The translations under genes and the position numbers were made by a program. Below, one piece after another: positions 63,235-64,000 of a stretch of 64,000 nt of DNA (position 1 is its first letter; each line of letters opens with the position of its first letter). This DNA comes from Acidobacteriaceae bacterium (lineage in GTDB: Bacteria; Acidobacteriota; Terriglobia; Terriglobales; Acidobacteriaceae): NCBI GenBank assembly GCA_028283655.1, contig JAPWKE010000001.1:275082-339081 (forward strand), in the 5' to 3' direction. The notes beneath the pieces are model-generated. The model saw only the letters and a program-made list of their open reading frames with translations. It had not been told where the DNA came from and ran no database searches.

Positions 63235-63930
63235 ATGGCGAATATTATTGAGCGGTGCCAGCTGAATGAGTGGGGAGTTTCGAGCCGCATACGACGCAGA
63301 GGGCCAGAGAAGGATCTCGTGGATTGGTTCCTCGATGTGATGCCAATCGACGTTCCGGAGGGGTGTCGCCTGAGCATCTTCGAGGAGCCCAGAATTGAAT
63401 CTGGTTTCCCGGATTTGGTGCTTGTTATCTGGGATGAGAGTGTTACCGAGGCGTGGCATCATTCTCGAAAGGCGCTAAAAGCTGTCGATTTATCTGTTCT
63501 TCATTGTCTCTATCAGATGAAACGAGCTACTGGTTTTGAGATAGAGAAGCTTTTGGCATGTTCAGTTGACGAAAGCCTCGAACGCTTGGCAGCTGCTGAC
63601 ATGATCGACATCAGGAAGGGTAGTTGCTCGGTGAAGCCGCTGCGCGAAATTTTTGCTGTCCGCAGAATCATCGCTATCGAGGCGAAAGTTTCTGCCGTCT
63701 CTTCTGGAATGCATCAAGCCGCGTTGAACACTTGGTTCGCACACGACTCAATCCTTCTCCTACCAGAGGAGCCGCAACATCTACAGACGGGAAGCCGAGC
63801 GGAAGATATGGGCATCAGTATCTTTGCCAGAGCAGTCGGTAATGTGCTAAAACCAGCATCATCCTTCGAAAAACCCGTTTCATATGCCTCATGGCTATTT
63901 AACGAGTGGGCCTGGAAAGCGACTTTGTAG
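63235..63930 (+). CDS. Accessory protein with PD-(D/E)XK-like layout and winged-helix-like insert
   Basis: A 231-residue protein of lower GC than its neighbours, starting 12 bases after the glmS stop. Residues 51-64 (EPRIESGFPDLVLV) and 147-151 (AIEAK, then Q161) have the spacing of a PD-(D/E)XK nuclease core: Asp60, Glu149, Lys151. Between them (about 85-140) is a segment that resembles a winged-helix domain (VLHCLYQMKRATGFEIEKLL, LERLAAADMIDIRKG). No named family was recognised. A nuclease role is inference; the layout is suggestive only. Confidence that the frame is real is good. Confidence 0.65.
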   Translation: MANIIERCQLNEWGVSSRIRRRGPEKDLVDWFLDVMPIDVPEGCRLSIFEEPRIESGFPDLVLVIWDESVTEAWHHSRKALKAVDLSVLHCLYQMKRATGFEIEKLLACSVDESLERLAAADMIDIRKGSCSVKPLREIFAVRRIIAIEAKVSAVSSGMHQAALNTWFAHDSILLLPEEPQHLQTGSRAEDMGISIFARAVGNVLKPASSFEKPVSYASWLFNEWAWKATL

Positions 63931-63956
63931 TTAGGAAGGTTTAGACTGCTCGCGAT

Positions 63957-64000
63957 ATGCCATTTGATGTAGCTTGGGTTTCGAGTTATTTCCCTGAGCT
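63957..64000 (+). CDS. Start of an unidentified gene, cut by the window end
   Basis: An ATG 26 bases after the previous stop opens a frame of MPFDVAWVSSYFPE that stays open to the last base. Only 14 codons are visible, so it may be a real downstream partner of the nuclease-like gene or chance. AGGAAGG lies about 18 bases upstream. Confidence 0.3.
   Translation, partial: MPFDVAWVSSYFPE

Noticed and set aside
63223-63260. Tn7 left end just after glmS
   Set aside because: The bases after the glmS stop do not match the known TGTGGGCGGACAA-type end, so Tn7 insertion could not be supported directly.
63235-63930. Calling the gene a restriction enzyme or a named defence protein
   Set aside because: Only a residue layout is visible, with no recognised family, so it is reported as PD-(D/E)XK-like only.

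Overview
The window looks like a chromosomal segment of an acidobacterium of the Terriglobales type (Terriglobus, Granulicella, Edaphobacter and relatives). This is inferred from gene content, not from a marker gene. The clues are a TonB-dependent receptor with an N-terminal carboxypeptidase-regulatory domain, a GH95 fucosidase, a very long Ig-like/NHL type secretome, a fused AroD-AroE enzyme, a YpdA-type flavoprotein, a two-domain DUF3106/ECF sigma/zinc-finger anti-sigma cluster, and a uniformly high GC content with strong third-position bias. That bias produces very long antisense open frames. No rRNA, tRNA, CRISPR array, prophage or insertion sequence was found.

Layout. 1-3.3 kb: a DUF2339 membrane protein cut by the window start, divergent from a REC-Hpt phosphorelay protein, a NarL-type regulator and an L,D-transpeptidase lipoprotein. 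3.3-9.2 kb: a YpdA-like reductase, class I fumarase with a small membrane protein, an OmpA-type outer-membrane protein, a DUF2383 four-helix protein and a DoxX-like protein. 9.2-15 kb (minus): a secreted protein, UppP, an SH3/TPR-like periplasmic protein, and a run of hydrolase, threonine dehydratase, coiled-coil membrane protein and VKOR. 15-24.6 kb: an M3 peptidase, an outer-membrane-type protein coupled to AroDE with a histone-like tail, a YfiH/LACC1 enzyme, an ABC exporter pair and an HU protein. 24.9-32.6 kb: an NHL lipoprotein, SppA, GT2, proline dehydrogenase, DUF3106, anti-sigma factor and ECF sigma. 32.8-42.5 kb: glycan phosphorylase, a Tat-exported M19 dipeptidase, GlmM, XseA, a receiver-only regulator, a TPR protein, an orphan GvpL/F protein and PgsA. 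42.6-55 kb: a giant Ig-like surface protein, glutamate dehydrogenase, a His/Pro mini-lipoprotein, TrpE, the TonB receptor and the GH95 fucosidase. 55-64 kb: TrhO, ArgG, a CSS-EAL phosphodiesterase, TrpG, a secreted protein, GlmS, and then an AT-richer accessory gene downstream of glmS.

Functional themes. Most genes are housekeeping: the shikimate/tryptophan pathway (aroDE, trpE, trpG), amino-sugar and peptidoglycan precursor supply (glmM, glmS, uppP, L,D-transpeptidase), central metabolism (fumarase, glutamate dehydrogenase, proline dehydrogenase, argG) and envelope functions (OmpA, SppA, VKOR, TonB receptor, ABC exporter).

The most unusual signals are five. (1) A recurrent TAnnnT hexamer sits 6-8 bases before start codons that mostly lack a ribosome binding site, which suggests widespread leaderless transcription. 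(2) The AroDE fusion carries a 174-residue Lys/Ala/Pro histone-H1-like tail. (3) A stop-codon-rich repeat sits at the 3' ends of several genes and forms the last codons of pgsA. (4) glmS is a compositional mosaic, followed immediately by a lower-GC protein with a PD-(D/E)XK-like layout at the position of the classical attTn7 site. (5) A GvpL/F-family gene has no gas-vesicle cluster around it. Nothing here proves a new system; the glmS-downstream locus, which runs off the window end, is the best candidate to follow.
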